Source of the DNA: Vicinamibacteria bacterium
Lineage (GTDB): Bacteria; Acidobacteriota; Vicinamibacteria; Vicinamibacterales; UBA2999
Direction of reading: 5' to 3'
NCBI GenBank assembly: GCA_025938035.1
Contig: JAICQE010000002.1
Span: 1-64,000 of the forward strand
DNA: 64,000 bases
Numbering within the stretch: position 1 is the stretch's first letter; each line of letters begins with the position of its first letter. The position numbers and the translations under genes are program-made. Below the pieces are notes generated by a model. It searched no databases. It had not been told where the DNA came from and was given only the letters and a program-made list of their open reading frames with translations. Of this stretch, positions 1 to 8,983 are shown one piece after another.

Positions 1-671
1 CCGGTCAGATTCATCCCGCCGGAGGACGTCACGGTGAGGACGGCGGTTCCAGTTGCGGGAACGGTCGCCGGGCTGACGGTGATCTGCGGCGGCGTCGCGA
101 GCAGGGCAGCGTTGAAGAACGCCTGCTGACGGTTTGCGGTGCTGACCGCCATGCTGTTGAACGTCACGTCGCCGAGCCGGATGTACGGCTCGCCGTTCGG
201 AGCCGACGGCGGCGGCACCGCGTTGTGCACGGTGATCCGGGCGTGCTCCAGGACGCGCGTGTTGCCGGCGACGTCGCCTTCCGAGGGCGGGGTCGGCACC
301 GGCTGTTCGAGATAGTGCACGGTGACGAAGCCGGTTTGCCCAGCGGCAATCGGCGTCGGCACCTCGACGGAGGTCAGGGTCAGATCGATGGGCGGCGTGT
401 CGTTGCGCAGGACGACCTCCTTTGCCTCCACGTCGTTCGGGTTCTTGCCGATGGCCATGCCGGCGCGCACGATCAGGATCTTGTTGGCCGGATTCGGCAC
501 GTGCACGGTCAGGTCGGACGCACCGGCCTGCACGACGCCGCTCTGGTTGAACATCACGAAGGCCCATCGCCGGCGCATATGGACGTGATAGAGGTCCATG
601 TCCTTGAACTCGCCCTCCTTGAGGAACTGGCCGTCGAAGAAGTTCGTGCGCTTGATTTCCACTTCGGGCAT
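1..671 (-). CDS. eCIS-linked baseplate/fibre-region protein (partial, 3' end outside window)
   Basis: ATG at 671 is preceded by GGAG at good spacing and lies 16 bp after the gpI-like gene, so this is the next gene of the injection-system operon. About 223 residues are visible before the window edge. The N terminus reads FFDGQFLKEGEFKDMDLYH; an F-D-G-Q...Y-H arrangement like this is, from memory, frequent in proteins encoded beside eCIS baseplates. The rest is beta-rich, and the visible end (ITVSPATVPATGTAVLTV) looks like the start of a bacterial Ig-like domain. By position it could be a fibre, baseplate decoration or docking protein. The function is inferred from context only. Confidence 0.75.
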   Translation of the reverse strand, partial: MPEVEIKRTNFFDGQFLKEGEFKDMDLYHVHMRRRWAFVMFNQSGVVQAGASDLTVHVPNPANKILIVRAGMAIGKNPNDVEAKEVVLRNDTPPIDLTLTSVEVPTPIAAGQTGFVTVHYLEQPVPTPPSEGDVAGNTRVLEHARITVHNAVPPPSAPNGEPYIRLGDVTFNSMAVSTANRQQAFFNAALLATPPQITVSPATVPATGTAVLTVTSSGGMNLT

Positions 672-687
672 GACGTGTCTCCGTGTC

Positions 688-1494
688 TCAGAAAGGTTTG
701 GATCGCTGCCAGATGAGCGTGTCGCGCGCGACGGTCGCGCGCCCCTTGATCACCTTGCCGCCGACCACCGTGGCGTTCTTGAAACCGAGAATGATGCCGG
801 GCGTTCTCGCGTCCAGCGTGTAATAGGTGTGCGCGGGCTTCTCGAGATCGATGATGGCGCGCGTGCCCTTGCGCAGGTTGCGCCAGACGGCGATGTCGAA
901 GTCCTCGGCGGGAATCCCGGCCGCGTCGGCGATGCCCTCCGGGAACCCGTAGTTGATCCGCACGCGGAAGAAATAGGCCGGCGCACCGGCCAGGAACGTA
1001 TCGACCGCCAGTGTTGACGTCTGCTTGACGTTGTTCACCTTGCCCAGGACGAAGCCCCCGAGCGGCTCGTCGATTCGTGCCTGGTTGCCGACGAACATCG
1101 TCAGGTACTCGGCGAGGCCGGCGCGCGTGCCGCGCCGCTGGTACAGCGGGACGATCCGCTCGAGCCATCGGCGCTTGCGATCCATGTCCCAGTTCTGATC
1201 GAGGATCAGGGCCACCCACGTGGCCAGATAGGTGAGGAACGGCGAATCGAAGCGAGCGGCGCTCCCCGTGCCGCTGACGGTGACCGACGTGAATGCCGGA
1301 TCGAGTTCCTTCGTGTACGCGTCGAGCGCCACCTCCAGGCCCTGTACCTGCGGGCCCGGCGCCGGCACCGTGACGCCCCCGGAGAGCAGCGCCTCGAAGA
1401 TCAGCAAAAACCGGCCGAGGAACGGGTCGGTGCCCGGCGTGTCCGGCGTCCGGAAGATCTCGGGGAGGTGCTGCAGGTAAGAGCTGCTGGCCAT
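688..1494 (-). CDS. Phage tail protein I-like baseplate protein
   Basis: 268 aa from MASSSYLQHLPEIF. This ATG is preferred over an upstream codon at 1524 because it leaves a clean 4-bp gap after the preceding stop (1499). The sequence LPEIFRT..DPFLGRFLLIFEALL, followed by a Trp-rich helical segment (residues about 85-125), is typical of the P2 gpI/Afp tail-protein-I family. That family sits at the baseplate rim and links wedges to fibres. The C-terminal half is beta-rich (AYFFRVRINYGFPEG). It lies downstream of two baseplate-J genes, the usual order in phage and eCIS loci. Confidence 0.8.
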   Translation of the reverse strand: MASSSYLQHLPEIFRTPDTPGTDPFLGRFLLIFEALLSGGVTVPAPGPQVQGLEVALDAYTKELDPAFTSVTVSGTGSAARFDSPFLTYLATWVALILDQNWDMDRKRRWLERIVPLYQRRGTRAGLAEYLTMFVGNQARIDEPLGGFVLGKVNNVKQTSTLAVDTFLAGAPAYFFRVRINYGFPEGIADAAGIPAEDFDIAVWRNLRKGTRAIIDLEKPAHTYYTLDARTPGIILGFKNATVVGGKVIKGRATVARDTLIWQRSKPF

Positions 1495-1498
1495 GGCG

Positions 1499-3166
1499 TC
1501 AGGCCCGGAACACGCTGAGGGCAAGGCCGCCGAACGCGATCGCCGGCAGCGACAGGCCGTCGAGCACGACGTCGCCGTTGGGGTCGGCGGGGGAGAGCGT
1601 TAGTGCGTCAACGTGATCGACACCGTCGATGTCTTCGAGCAGACGGAACAGCTTGGAGCGATAGACGCTGCCGCCCATCGGCCAGCCTCGTCCATCGAAG
1701 CCGCCGCTGACCACACCGAACGTCGACCGGATGCGTGCGGTGATCGCCGAGGTCATCTCGGCGATGTTGCGATCGCTGTCGATGATGATCGTCGCGGTCA
1801 TGCTGAACATCACCAGCTTCGGCAGCAGCTGCGGCGGCGAGGCGAGATGGAGGCGCGTCGTAATCAACCGGCGTTTGTCGAGGAACCGGCGCAGCTTGTC
1901 GAGCAACGCCGGCGCCGGGGTGACGAGCGAGATCTTGAGCGCATCCGGCAGCGACGGGTCGGTCAGCGCCGCGTTGATGTCCATACCCGTGGCCGCGGGA
2001 AGGACCGCAATCGTCACGTGGCCGGCGGCCGGCTGTGCCGGGGCGGTCGGCTTGCGGTTCATCAGCACGATCGCCCGCAGAATCCTGGGTGCCGTCGCCG
2101 GTTTACGCGCGCGTGCCTGCAGCTCGTTGAAGTCAACGAGGATGACCTGCTCGAAGTCCGACTCGGTGATCAGCCGCGCCGGCCGATGGAACCGTCGAAG
2201 GCCCTCGCGGATCCGATCCTCCGGACGGAAGAAATAGTCGGCGCCCTCGGCATCGCCGTTGACGAAGGTGATGGATTCGGTCGCGCCGAGACCCGGCACC
2301 GCGTCGAGCTGATGAACGATGTCGCCGGCCGGAATCAGCGCGTCGGGACCCTGCAGGAGCCGATAGCTCGTGCACACCACTGGCGCGCCGGCGGCCGGGA
2401 TGGAGCCGAAGCGGTTGTCGCCGAAGCGCACGGCGTTCGCATCGGGGTCGACCATGTAGTGCTCCTTCAGCACCGGTGGCCCCGACGGGTCGATGAAGGA
2501 CGACTCGGTCTGCAGAAAGCGTCGCAGTTCCCACGGCGTTCCGCCAACGGTCACCATCGGATTCGGCTCGTAGGCGGGCGTCGGATGCACGAAATCGAGC
2601 AGCACCGGCGTGGGGCGGTCGAGTGGTAGTCCGAGATCGGCATGGATCGGTCGAAACGGGAAGACCTGGTTCGGCGTGCCGTCGCTGATGCCGAGCGATT
2701 CGCCGCTGACCTCGAGATACTCGCGCGCGGTCGTCACCACGATCTGCGTCAGGTCAGCGGCAATGAGCGGCGCCTTGAAGCGGACCGGCACGATCGTCTC
2801 GAAGACGAATCGCCGCGCGGACCCGGTGGCCGGATCGAGCTCGTAGTTGGTGGCGAACCGCGTCTTCGGCGGGACGATGAGCTCCGTCGTTCGTGCCGCA
2901 TCGACCGTCGCCGTCAACGTCAGTGGAACCGTGACCGGCTCGGGGGGATCGAGAATCAGCGAGGCGAAACGCTCGATGTGCTCCTGTGGGATGCGATCCG
3001 CCCGGTAGAGGATCATTTCTCCCATCCAGCACAACAAATCAAGCAGGGCGATGCCGGGATCGGAATAGTTGTGATCGATCCATTCGTTCGTATCGATCTG
3101 TTTTCGCAGGAACGCGAACAGTTGCTCGAAGGTGCGGTCGTCGAGCTGGATGGTCGGCAGCGCCAT
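1499..3166 (-). CDS. Baseplate J-like wedge protein (shorter paralogue)
   Basis: 555 aa from MALPTIQLDDRTFEQL, which begins 2 bp after the stop of the longer baseplate protein. The longer open frame to 3343 has an Arg-rich non-protein-like extension that overlaps the neighbour and is rejected. The N terminus (YSDPGIALLDLLCWMGEMILYRADRIPQ) and the C-terminal segment (VDHVDALTLS) are typical of Baseplate_J/gp6 and of TIGR02243-type proteins, which form the wedge ring around the hub. It is one of two paralogues in tandem, corresponding to the Afp11/Afp12 pair. The family call is strong; the exact Afp counterpart is inferred. Confidence 0.85.
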   Translation of the reverse strand: MALPTIQLDDRTFEQLFAFLRKQIDTNEWIDHNYSDPGIALLDLLCWMGEMILYRADRIPQEHIERFASLILDPPEPVTVPLTLTATVDAARTTELIVPPKTRFATNYELDPATGSARRFVFETIVPVRFKAPLIAADLTQIVVTTAREYLEVSGESLGISDGTPNQVFPFRPIHADLGLPLDRPTPVLLDFVHPTPAYEPNPMVTVGGTPWELRRFLQTESSFIDPSGPPVLKEHYMVDPDANAVRFGDNRFGSIPAAGAPVVCTSYRLLQGPDALIPAGDIVHQLDAVPGLGATESITFVNGDAEGADYFFRPEDRIREGLRRFHRPARLITESDFEQVILVDFNELQARARKPATAPRILRAIVLMNRKPTAPAQPAAGHVTIAVLPAATGMDINAALTDPSLPDALKISLVTPAPALLDKLRRFLDKRRLITTRLHLASPPQLLPKLVMFSMTATIIIDSDRNIAEMTSAITARIRSTFGVVSGGFDGRGWPMGGSVYRSKLFRLLEDIDGVDHVDALTLSPADPNGDVVLDGLSLPAIAFGGLALSVFRA

Positions 3167-3168
3167 GA

Positions 3169-6100
3169 TCAGACCATCACAATCTGGTGCGCGCCCGACG
3201 CGACCAGCGCGCGTTCGTTGACGTCGAACCGCACCGCCCCGGGCAGATCGATGAACGACGCGGTCACCACGTGATCCACGCCGCCGACGCGCTCGATGAC
3301 GGCAAACACCTCCGACAGATGAACGCTGCGGCCGAACGGCCACCCTTCGCGCCGCTCGCCGCCGGTGAGGGGGTGGAAGAACGCCTCGAGCGCCTGAACG
3401 ATGCGGCGCTCGACGACCGTTCGTTCCTCCGGCAGCACGGGCTTCACGGTGGCGGCGATCGAGACCTCGGTATAGAGCGGCGGCAGCGCGTAGATCTCAG
3501 AGAGGATGGCGCCGAACGCCCGCTGCCGCAGGTACGCTTCGATGCGCCGCAGCAGCCCGCGCGACGGCTGCGGCCTGCGCTCTGTGCCCTTCGGGACGAT
3601 GATGATCGACACGGCGCCAGGCTTGAACGTGAGCACGCCGCCCGGTGCCGGTTTCTTGGTGGCCAGCGCCCTGGTACGCGCCACCTGCCCGAACGCCGCC
3701 ATCGTGACCCATTCGTAGTCTTCAACGCTGACCGCGCGCCCACGGTTTTTGATCGTTTGGGGGCCGAGGTCGACGATCTGGTCGAGTCCCCACGGATCGG
3801 TACCGCCGACGGCCGGCGACAGGTTGAAGACCTTGTCTATGAACGGAAGCGAGGTTTTCAGTTCCTTGATCGCCAGCGGCACGCCGGCACTGTTGGCGGC
3901 TTCTCCTCCGCCCGATTGCAGGCCGCGGACGACGATGTTGTCCTTGGCGGCAGCGGCAATCAGCCCGTTGCGGCCGTCTCCGAACGTCGTCACGCCGCTG
4001 ACCGGATTCAGGGTGTAGTGGCGGCTGCGCGGACCGGAGACGAAGAAGTTCGGCACGCGCAGCCACCGCACCCACACTTCCGGTTCGCCGCCGGGCCCCG
4101 GCCGCTGGTCGACGACGTCCGCACGCGTGACGGCGCCGGATTCGCCCGCGTCGAATGCGCGGGCGCGCAGCTCCTCGATAATCTGCGCGATTTCCGCGTC
4201 GCTCGGCACTTCATCTTCCCGAACCCAGATTTCGCCGGCGAGAACCGGCCGCCGCAGGATGGTGGCGCTCTGGTGCTGTTCGCCCGACCCGGAAGCCAGC
4301 ACGAAATCGTCGCGAACCGTCTGCTGCTGGTCCGTCATGACGGTATTCGGCACGACCGCGGCGAGGCGCGGGGCCGTGGTGAAACTGCCACTGGCCAGCC
4401 GCGCGCGATACCAATACCGCGGCTGCGAACCGGTGAGCTGAGAGAACACGGTCAGCGGCGTCGAATCCGCCGGCGCCGCGAAACCGACGACGCCGGTGGA
4501 CGTTAGCGTCGCGGTCCCGTCGCGGACGTCGAGCGCGCGCCACTGACCGCCCGGCCCGACGTACTCCCACACCACACGCGGATCGCCCGTCTCGGGCATC
4601 AACTGCGCCGCGTCGTGCGGCTCGACGAACGCCAGCAGCACGCTGACGAACGCGCTGCCGAGGCTGCGATCGAAGGCGAAATAGAGACCGGGCGTCGAGT
4701 CGAGAAACGCGGGCGGCCCGCTGGCGGCGCCGGCCGGTGCGTAGGCGCTCAGCGGAATAAACGGTTTCAGCGGACCGGCATTGAAAACCGGCGCGCTGCG
4801 TGTCGCGATCTCGAAGTTGTTTGACGTCGCGATGCGATCCAGCGCCACGGACGCGGTCGAATACTGGTAGGCGATCTCGACCTTCTCGACGATCGGAGGC
4901 ACGAACGTCGGGCCGACGGCGGTCACGGTCGTTCCCGAGACGGTGACGAAACCGTCACGGCCGTACGGGTCAGTCGAGCGCAGCACCGCGCGAACCCAGC
5001 GGCCAGAGACGCCGCCAACCTTGCCGGTCGCCATGTCTGCCGGCGGTGTAAAGGGAATCTCGACGGTCGGCGTCGCGCTGCCAAGGGTCCCGAACAGCGT
5101 GAAGCTTTTCTGGTTCGCGCTGCCGGTTTGCACCACCGTTGGGGAAGAGCCGCCGGTGACGCTCAGCACGTGGGTAAACGTCGCTGACGGCAGCGGCTTC
5201 CACAGTCCCCCCGTCGCCAGGTACTGCCACTCGACAGTTGTCGTCACCGTCACGGTGGTGGCATTCGGAATACTGGCGAAAATTGCCTGCACTTCGGCGA
5301 CGGTGTAGATGCGCAAGGTGATGCGCAGCGTGGCCGACGCGACGTCCGGTCCGAACGCCTTGGCGCTCCCGACGTGGAACGCGTCGCCGTAGCGTGGCCG
5401 CTCGCCGAAGGGGCGGGCGGGTCTCGACAAGTCGAGCGGCGTGTCGTTGAACAATGCCGCATCAGGCGCCGCCGGAGGTGCCGCCGCCGTGGCGACCGAC
5501 CCGGTGATTTGCGACACCACCGGCAGCCCCGCCAGGGTTGCGGGCGGTGGGATCAGCCGCCCGCGGATCCAGACGTCCTTGATCCCGTCAACGGTCGACG
5601 GACCGCTGCCGGGAAACCCATTGAAGCGAACCGTCGCTGATGTATTGGTGACCCCAACGTAGGTGACGTTCGCAATGTCCACCCACTGGTCTGCCTGAGC
5701 GTCGAAGCGCTGCCACTGCAGCACCGCCGCCTGGAACACGGACGAGCCGCCGCTGGCAATCGTGAACGCCAGCTGGACGTCAACCGGATCCTTGCGGCCG
5801 AAGAGCACCGCGCTCGCCACGTACAACTCGTGCGGCACGGGTTGCAGCGAGGCGCTCGTGCTGGTGAGCACTTCGATCGCGTCAGAGGTGTCGGCAATCT
5901 GTGCCGGCGTGGGCGGCAGCGGCCCCTGTGACAGCACGGCGTACAGGTCCCCGCCCGGAACCAGGTTTACGACATTGCCGAGCACCGCAGGCGTTGCGAA
6001 GAACGCGTTCCGCGTTTCGAACACCGAGGCGTTCGCTGTTTCCGACTGCGTGGTGGCGACCTGCGTGCCCGCCGGCACCTGCGCGCCTTCCGGAGAGCGG

Positions 6101-6375
6101 CTCGACAGCAGGAAGGTCACGGGCGCTTCTGCAGGGAGGCCAGGCGACTGCTCGACCCCCACCAGATCGAGAAACGCGAGCAGGTTCTTTTCCGGGACGC
6201 GGTTGATGCGATCCGACAGCAGATCCATCAGCCGGACCGCGAGCACCAGCAAGGCGTGGCCGGCGTCCTTCGGATCGGCCGCTCCCGTCCACTCCGGCGT
6301 GAACACCGGCGCCAGCGCCTGCGCGTCCGCCAGCAGCTGCTCCGCCGTCGCGCTGAACAACTTAGGAGGAGGCAT
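3169..6375 (-). CDS. Large baseplate J-like assembly protein
   Basis: 1068 aa. The N terminus (DAGHALLVLAVRLMDLLSDRINRVPEKNLLAFLDLVG) is the putative baseplate assembly protein (TIGR02243) signature. Long beta-rich middle domains follow. The C-terminal baseplate-J region contains TTFGDGRNGLIAAA, an RGRAVSVEDYEWV segment and GGVDHVVTASFI. The protein should build the outer baseplate wedge. The start overlaps the gp25 gene by 14 bp, indicating translational coupling. An AGGAGG-like stretch lies just before the ATG. It is longer than the following paralogue mainly through its central insertions. Confidence 0.88.
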   Translation of the reverse strand: MPPPKLFSATAEQLLADAQALAPVFTPEWTGAADPKDAGHALLVLAVRLMDLLSDRINRVPEKNLLAFLDLVGVEQSPGLPAEAPVTFLLSSRSPEGAQVPAGTQVATTQSETANASVFETRNAFFATPAVLGNVVNLVPGGDLYAVLSQGPLPPTPAQIADTSDAIEVLTSTSASLQPVPHELYVASAVLFGRKDPVDVQLAFTIASGGSSVFQAAVLQWQRFDAQADQWVDIANVTYVGVTNTSATVRFNGFPGSGPSTVDGIKDVWIRGRLIPPPATLAGLPVVSQITGSVATAAAPPAAPDAALFNDTPLDLSRPARPFGERPRYGDAFHVGSAKAFGPDVASATLRITLRIYTVAEVQAIFASIPNATTVTVTTTVEWQYLATGGLWKPLPSATFTHVLSVTGGSSPTVVQTGSANQKSFTLFGTLGSATPTVEIPFTPPADMATGKVGGVSGRWVRAVLRSTDPYGRDGFVTVSGTTVTAVGPTFVPPIVEKVEIAYQYSTASVALDRIATSNNFEIATRSAPVFNAGPLKPFIPLSAYAPAGAASGPPAFLDSTPGLYFAFDRSLGSAFVSVLLAFVEPHDAAQLMPETGDPRVVWEYVGPGGQWRALDVRDGTATLTSTGVVGFAAPADSTPLTVFSQLTGSQPRYWYRARLASGSFTTAPRLAAVVPNTVMTDQQQTVRDDFVLASGSGEQHQSATILRRPVLAGEIWVREDEVPSDAEIAQIIEELRARAFDAGESGAVTRADVVDQRPGPGGEPEVWVRWLRVPNFFVSGPRSRHYTLNPVSGVTTFGDGRNGLIAAAAKDNIVVRGLQSGGGEAANSAGVPLAIKELKTSLPFIDKVFNLSPAVGGTDPWGLDQIVDLGPQTIKNRGRAVSVEDYEWVTMAAFGQVARTRALATKKPAPGGVLTFKPGAVSIIIVPKGTERRPQPSRGLLRRIEAYLRQRAFGAILSEIYALPPLYTEVSIAATVKPVLPEERTVVERRIVQALEAFFHPLTGGERREGWPFGRSVHLSEVFAVIERVGGVDHVVTASFIDLPGAVRFDVNERALVASGAHQIVMV

Positions 6376-6769
6376 TCGCCCCCTCCCGCAGGTAGAACGG
6401 ATAGACGAGGTTGAAGACGCTGTTGGTGGCGCGGACGCGATACTCGACGTTGACCGTCAGCGTTCCGGGATCGCCAGGCTGATCCTCAACGCGGACGCCG
6501 AGCACGTCCACGCGCGCCTCGAACTGCACGAGCGCTTCGGTGACCGCGCGTGCAATCAGCGCCTTGGTTGTGCTCGTGATCGGAGCGAACACCTGTTCGC
6601 GCAGCCGGCTGCCGAATCCGGGACGCATGACGCGCTCCCCGCGGCTGGTGCCGAGCACCACCAGGACCGCCTGTTGAATCTTGTCTTCGTCCGCGGCGTA
6701 GCCGAGCCGGCCGCTTCCATCCGGTTTCACCGGAAAGCGCCAGCCGCGTCCGAGATGCACCTTCGCCAT
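6362..6769 (-). CDS. gp25-like baseplate wedge protein (IraD/gp25 family)
   Basis: 135 aa from MAKVHLGRGWRFPVKPDG. The sequence GTSRGERVMRPGFGSRLREQVFAP is the characteristic gp25-like core (conserved E-R-V-M-R-P-x-F-G). Members initiate sheath polymerisation at the baseplate in T4, T6SS and eCIS (Afp9). The C-terminal part (VNVEYRVRATN) is the usual closing beta strand. The start was placed at this ATG because the frame upstream is Gly/Arg-rich and overlaps the neighbouring gene. It overlaps the downstream baseplate gene by 14 bp. Confidence 0.9.
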   Translation of the reverse strand: MAKVHLGRGWRFPVKPDGSGRLGYAADEDKIQQAVLVVLGTSRGERVMRPGFGSRLREQVFAPITSTTKALIARAVTEALVQFEARVDVLGVRVEDQPGDPGTLTVNVEYRVRATNSVFNLVYPFYLREGANASS

Positions 6770-6780
6770 CGACCTTTGCC

Positions 6781-7266
6781 TCAGACGATCGGCCCGACAA
6801 TCGGCGGAGCCGGTTGCACGATGGGCACGTCGGAAACGATGACCATCCGCGCGCCGGCGTCGAACGCCGACGCGATGTCCTGCGCCTTCTGGGCCGGCGA
6901 CTTGTCGCTCAAATCCGAAAAGACCGCCGCCAGTGCCGTTGCCAGCGTCGGGTTGCCGGGAAACGCCGTCGTGCCCGCCGCCGTCGGTCCCGCCCACACC
7001 ATCGCCTGCCAGTACCCGGTGACGCCCTGCGCGACGATGGCCGCCGCCGCCATCGGGGCCATCGCCGACAGGCCCTGGAACGCCGTCATCAACAAACCGA
7101 AGTTCGCCGGCGCGGTGACGGGCAGCGAGGCGGCGGACGACAGCGCAGCCGACGCGTACGACTGGTAGGCGTTGGCCCATGCCATCGCCGCGTCGGCGGA
7201 AGAGGCAGGTTTCGACTCGAACAGGCGCTGCAGCGAGTCGGCGAGGCTCGAGGCGTTCAGCGGCAT
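6781..7266 (-). CDS. Uncharacterised Ala-rich protein of the injection-system operon
   Basis: 161 aa, not recognised. It lies between the spike and gp25 genes with gaps of 4 and 11 bp, so it belongs to the operon. It is Ala-rich with a helical N-terminal half (SSADAAMAWANAYQSYASAALSS) and a Gly/Pro central segment. The tail is VPIVQPAPPIVGPIV, a Pro/Ile/Val repeat. In Afp-type loci a spike-tip (PAAR-like) gene is found near here, but no PAAR motif is visible. It may be a tip substitute, a chaperone or a cargo adaptor. Function unknown. Confidence 0.65.
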   Translation of the reverse strand: MPLNASSLADSLQRLFESKPASSADAAMAWANAYQSYASAALSSAASLPVTAPANFGLLMTAFQGLSAMAPMAAAAIVAQGVTGYWQAMVWAGPTAAGTTAFPGNPTLATALAAVFSDLSDKSPAQKAQDIASAFDAGARMVIVSDVPIVQPAPPIVGPIV

Positions 7267-7270
7267 CGTG

Positions 7271-7918
7271 TCACTCGGTCTTGTGCTTCGTGCTGACGTG
7301 GTTGCCGGCGACCATCGGCGTCACCGGCGGCCCGGATGGACCCACGCCGGTCGGATGCGTATGGCTGTTGAACAGGGTCATGAACGCGTCGCCGAGCATC
7401 AGTCCCTGCGCCGCGGAGTCGCTGCCCAGCTTGATTGCGCTGCTCTTGATGACGACGCCGCTGCTCGACAGCTCGATCGAATTGCCGGCCTTGTCGAGCA
7501 CCGTGATCTTTTCGGATCCGTCCGTGTCGTCGAACACGATCTGGTGGCCGCTGCGCGACTTGATCAGCCGCACCGCGTTGCCGCCGTCGTCGCCCCGTTC
7601 CGACGGCATCGCGTCCTCGCCGTTCCACAAGGCGCCGACGACGAACGGAAAGCGCGCGTCGCCGTGCTCGAACAGCACGAGCACCTCGTCGCCGACCTCC
7701 GGCCGGAAGACGGCGCCGCGATCGGGCCCCGCCATGAACGACGCGATGCGTGCCCACGGGCTCTCGCTGTCGTCGTGCAGCCAGGGGTAGCGCACCTTCA
7801 CGCGACCGCGTCCGTCCGGATCGGACACGTTCGAGACGATGCCCACGACGGCGCCGAATATCCGGCCGGCCGTTGCGTCGCCGTTGGTCCCTTCCGTCAT
7901 CAGCTCGAGCAGGCTCAT
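7271..7918 (-). CDS. Spike protein, gpV/VgrG gp5-type OB-fold
   Basis: 215 aa. Residues about 18-95 carry the phage baseplate assembly protein V/gp5 OB domain: GIVSNVSDPDGRGRVKVRYPW, then PEVGDEVLVLFEHGDARFPFVVGALW. Residues about 130-175 form a short beta-helix-like stretch (KITVLDKAGNSIELSSSGVVI) ending in an HTHPTG segment, as in spike proteins. This is the central spike of the injection system and corresponds to the C-terminal half of VgrG/Afp8. Its ATG overlaps the stop of the hub gene in an ATGA, so hub and spike are separate but coupled genes here. Confidence 0.9.
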   Translation of the reverse strand: MSLLELMTEGTNGDATAGRIFGAVVGIVSNVSDPDGRGRVKVRYPWLHDDSESPWARIASFMAGPDRGAVFRPEVGDEVLVLFEHGDARFPFVVGALWNGEDAMPSERGDDGGNAVRLIKSRSGHQIVFDDTDGSEKITVLDKAGNSIELSSSGVVIKSSAIKLGSDSAAQGLMLGDAFMTLFNSHTHPTGVGPSGPPVTPMVAGNHVSTKHKTE

Positions 7919-8973
7919 GAGGTGTTCCTCACGACGTTGAACCGCGTGACGTAGCCGACCTTCGGCCCCAGCCGGTGCTCCGCCCGGCGAATGTAGTACG
8001 TCCCCGTGAACCGATCGCCGAGGCCGGTCAGGCGGCAGGTGGTGCCGGCTTTCATCTTCGTGTTGCCGACCGCCTCGCCGTCACCGGTGATCAGGCCGAG
8101 CGCCATGTCGTTGAACATCGCCTTGGCCATCTGATCGGCTTCGGCCTGCGACTCGACCGGCAGGTCGACGACGGCCTCCGTCGTGGCACCGAAGGCCTGA
8201 TCGACGAGGGCGGGTCCGACCTTCTGACCTCCCATGCGCGAGGTCTCGTCGCCCGCCCGGCCCACGCCATGGATCGCTTCCTTGGTGGAGGAGTTCCAGC
8301 CGCGGACGACCAGCTCGCTGGCCAGGTTGGCCGTGGACAGACGTGGATGAAACCACTTGAGGTCCTTCTGGTATTCGAGCGACAGCGTTTCGCCGAGGTG
8401 GTTGGCGGCCTCGCGAAAGATCAGTTTCTGGCCGTCGATCAACAGCTCGTAACGAATGCGCCGCGCACGCATCAGCAGGAAATCGATGTCACTGAGGTTG
8501 TTCTGCAGCAGGTACGGGTGCACGATGCTCGAGTCCTGCACATCGGCGGTCAGCCCCAGCTCGCCGGCGATCTTCTCAGCCACCTGACTGTCCTTCAGCT
8601 CGTTGAACGCGCGCGTGCGTTTGCCGCGCCGCAGCCGGTGCAGGCGATCGAAGCCCTGGACGTGAATGACCGCCGCCTGGTCGGCGTCGTACCTGACGGT
8701 CAGGGCGGTGATCTCCCCGCGCAGGATCGGCGTCAGCGTGCCGCGATATCCGACCTGGATCTCGAGGGCGTTGCCGGGCGTGAGGTCCTCGGCGTCGATC
8801 CACTTCAGGCGCTGTCCGTCGGAGTCGAGCGTGTTGACGGTGATGTCGAACATGTCGCCGCCCTCGACGTGCTGCGCCACCAGAATCTCGAGGATGTCCA
8901 CGCGCATCTCCGGCGCGACCTCGACGCCGTTAATCAGCACTCGGCTCTCCGGGCTGGAGTTGTTGTCGGGCAC
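7915..8973 (-). CDS. Hub protein, phage late control D (gpD/VgrG N-terminal) family
   Basis: 352 aa. A GTG start at 8973 (VPDNNSSPESRVLINGVEV) is chosen because it follows a GAGGCGA ribosome site and lies just after the upstream stop. The in-frame ATG at 9024 would give a Cys/Arg-rich overlap. Features of the late-control-D family are visible: RGEITALTVRYDADQAAVIHVQGFDR, then SDIDFLLMRARRIRYELLIDG, and a C-terminal GDRFTGTYYIRRAEHRLGP. It forms the trimeric hub that joins tube to spike. Together with the next gene it makes a split VgrG, as in phages rather than a fused T6SS VgrG. Confidence 0.88.
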   Translation of the reverse strand: MPDNNSSPESRVLINGVEVAPEMRVDILEILVAQHVEGGDMFDITVNTLDSDGQRLKWIDAEDLTPGNALEIQVGYRGTLTPILRGEITALTVRYDADQAAVIHVQGFDRLHRLRRGKRTRAFNELKDSQVAEKIAGELGLTADVQDSSIVHPYLLQNNLSDIDFLLMRARRIRYELLIDGQKLIFREAANHLGETLSLEYQKDLKWFHPRLSTANLASELVVRGWNSSTKEAIHGVGRAGDETSRMGGQKVGPALVDQAFGATTEAVVDLPVESQAEADQMAKAMFNDMALGLITGDGEAVGNTKMKAGTTCRLTGLGDRFTGTYYIRRAEHRLGPKVGYVTRFNVVRNTS

Positions 8974-8983
8974 AGTGGTCGCC

